The notes under the pieces: generated by a model
What the model was told of the DNA's origin: nothing
The model's input: only the letters and a program-made list of their open reading frames with translations
Database searches by the model: none
Program-made: the position numbers and the translations under genes
Shown: one piece after another, positions 6,011 through 7,176 of the stretch
Layout: each line of letters opens with the position of its first letter
Position numbering within the stretch: position 1 is the stretch's first letter
DNA from: Rhodospirillales bacterium
Lineage (GTDB): Bacteria; Pseudomonadota; Alphaproteobacteria; Rhodospirillales_A; Casp-alpha2
Assembly: GCA_016763915.1 (NCBI GenBank)
Contig: JAESSX010000122.1
Coordinates: forward strand, 1-7,176
Direction: 5' to 3'
Length of the DNA: 7,176 nucleotides

Positions 6011-7176
6011 TCAATCCTCGCTTTCGAGATACTGGCTGATATCGACGTCATCGAGTTGTTCGGGTTTCAGGAACTTTTCCGCATAGTCCATGTAAACGCC
6101 CGAAGTCAGGAACAGATTGAACAGATCCGCGTCGATGTGGGCGTCCTTCTTCATGAACGACATGATCTTGACGCTGTCACTGAGTTTCTTGGGCAGTTTA
6201 TAGGGGCGGTCGGCGGCGGTCAGGGCCTCGAAAATATCGGCGATGGCCATGATCTTGGCCGGGGTCGACATATCGTCCTTGTTCAATTTCTTGGGATACC
6301 CCGTGCCGTCCATTTTTTCATGGTGGCCGCCGGCATACTCGGGAACCCGTTTCAGGTGTTCCGGGAACGGCAACTGTTCCAGCATGATGATCGTCTGCAC
6401 GATATGGTCGTTGATTTTGAACCGCTCTTCCGCCGTCAGGGTGCCGCGCGCAATGCACAGATTGTAAACTTCCCCGAGGTTGAATTTGAGCTCCGGCACG
6501 TCGAGTTTGAAACCGTATGTGTCGTCCGAAGCCGCGGCCTGACTTTCCTCGCGGTACATGATGTGATCGTCCCGGTCGGTGAGCAAATTTTCCTGAACCG
6601 GCAATTCCGGGGCCTGCGTCCGGTCCCAGCGTTTCTTTTCCTCGTGGGCGATGCCGATCCGGTTGTCCAGGGTTCGTGTCCAGGTGATGCCGGCGATTTC
6701 CTTGACCCGTTCGATACGTTCCGGGGCCATGAATTCGCCGCCGATATTGGATTCGGCGATAAACGCGAAGTCATCATCCAACTGCGCCAGACGGGCATCG
6801 AGTTCGCTGCGAAGGGCTTGTGCGTCACCTTTGCCGTCGATGACGGCCTTCAGGTATTCGATTTCGGCTTCGCGCTTGATGACCTCGAAACGGGTGCGAA
6901 TTTCGTGGATGCGGTCATAGATCGTTTCCAGCTTCGTCGCCTTGTCGACGACGTATTCCGGGGTCGTCACCTTGCCGCAATCGTGCAGCCAGGCCGCGAT
7001 ATGCAGTTCGTACCATTCTTCCTCGTCCAGGGCGAAATCGGCGAACGGGCCGTCCGTTTGCCCGCACGCGGCCTTGGCCAGCATCTTGGTCAGTTCGGGA
7101 ACCCGTTGGCAGTGGCCGCCCGTATAGGGGGATTTGGAGTCGATCGCCGAGCCGATCAACTCGATAAAGGAATCCA
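6011..7176 (-). CDS. HD-GYP domain protein, partial (5' end outside window)
   Basis: C-terminal 387 residues of a putative cyclic-di-GMP phosphodiesterase of the HD-GYP class. The frame is open to the window edge, and a TTG at 7159 lies within the domain, so the true start and any N-terminal sensor or receiver domain are missing. Numbering from that TTG, the domain opens with AIDSKSPYTGGHCQRV (5-20). The metal-binding HDCGK is at 59-63, a further His at 252 (INDHIVQT), GHHEKMDGTGYP at 278-289 with an intact GYP, and IADIFEALTAADRPYK at 306-321. All key motifs are therefore present and catalysis is likely. Unusually, the HD motif and His252 are about 190 residues apart instead of roughly 30. 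The intervening segment includes a charged, probably coiled-coil helix (about 76-133). The protein is likely to act on c-di-GMP; other cyclic dinucleotides remain possible. The GGCT-like gene follows 17 bases after its stop. Confidence 0.92.
   Translation of the reverse strand, partial: DSFIELIGSAIDSKSPYTGGHCQRVPELTKMLAKAACGQTDGPFADFALDEEEWYELHIAAWLHDCGKVTTPEYVVDKATKLETIYDRIHEIRTRFEVIKREAEIEYLKAVIDGKGDAQALRSELDARLAQLDDDFAFIAESNIGGEFMAPERIERVKEIAGITWTRTLDNRIGIAHEEKKRWDRTQAPELPVQENLLTDRDDHIMYREESQAAASDDTYGFKLDVPELKFNLGEVYNLCIARGTLTAEERFKINDHIVQTIIMLEQLPFPEHLKRVPEYAGGHHEKMDGTGYPKKLNKDDMSTPAKIMAIADIFEALTAADRPYKLPKKLSDSVKIMSFMKKDAHIDADLFNLFLTSGVYMDYAEKFLKPEQLDDVDISQYLESED

Noticed and set aside
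5334..6086. 250-codon forward open frame opposite the GGCT-like gene
   Set aside because: Composition is Arg/Pro/Ala-rich without motifs and it runs into the end of the HD-GYP gene. The minus-strand frame shows family motifs instead.

Overview
The window looks like an ordinary chromosomal segment of an alphaproteobacterium, most likely of a Rhodospirillales-like lineage. This rests on moderately high GC, a plant/proteobacterial-type glutamate-cysteine ligase, UbiA, and the ubiA / rsmE-gshA neighbourhood, which I recall as common in alphaproteobacteria. No tRNA, rRNA, transposase, phage gene or CRISPR array was seen. Seven protein genes fill almost all of the sequence. No gene-free stretch exceeds about 110 bases.

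Left part (1-3786): tldD (+) encodes a zinc metalloprotease subunit and is complete. It converges on the minus-strand pair rsmE-gshA, which is closely spaced and probably one transcript. RsmE methylates 16S rRNA and GshA makes gamma-glutamylcysteine for glutathione. The 109-base gap between tldD and gshA is filled mainly by a 50-bp sequence repeated twice in tandem. Each copy can fold into a hairpin, and the first copy contains the last codon and stop of tldD. This is the least ordinary DNA in the window.

Middle (3720-4707): rsmE and ubiA diverge from a 67-base region with a -10-like box on each strand. The one in front of ubiA is close enough to the ATG to suggest a leaderless mRNA. UbiA prenylates 4-hydroxybenzoate in ubiquinone synthesis.

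Right part (4704-7176): three minus-strand genes read in the order HD-GYP phosphodiesterase (5' end outside the window), gamma-glutamylcyclotransferase-like protein, and small single-pass membrane protein. They are close enough to be an operon. The last one meets ubiA tail to tail, with both stop codons sharing one CTAG. The HD-GYP protein carries an insertion of roughly 160 residues inside its catalytic domain. The two following genes have no function I can name with certainty, and this trio is the best candidate for something undescribed. I see no strong evidence for a wholly new system.
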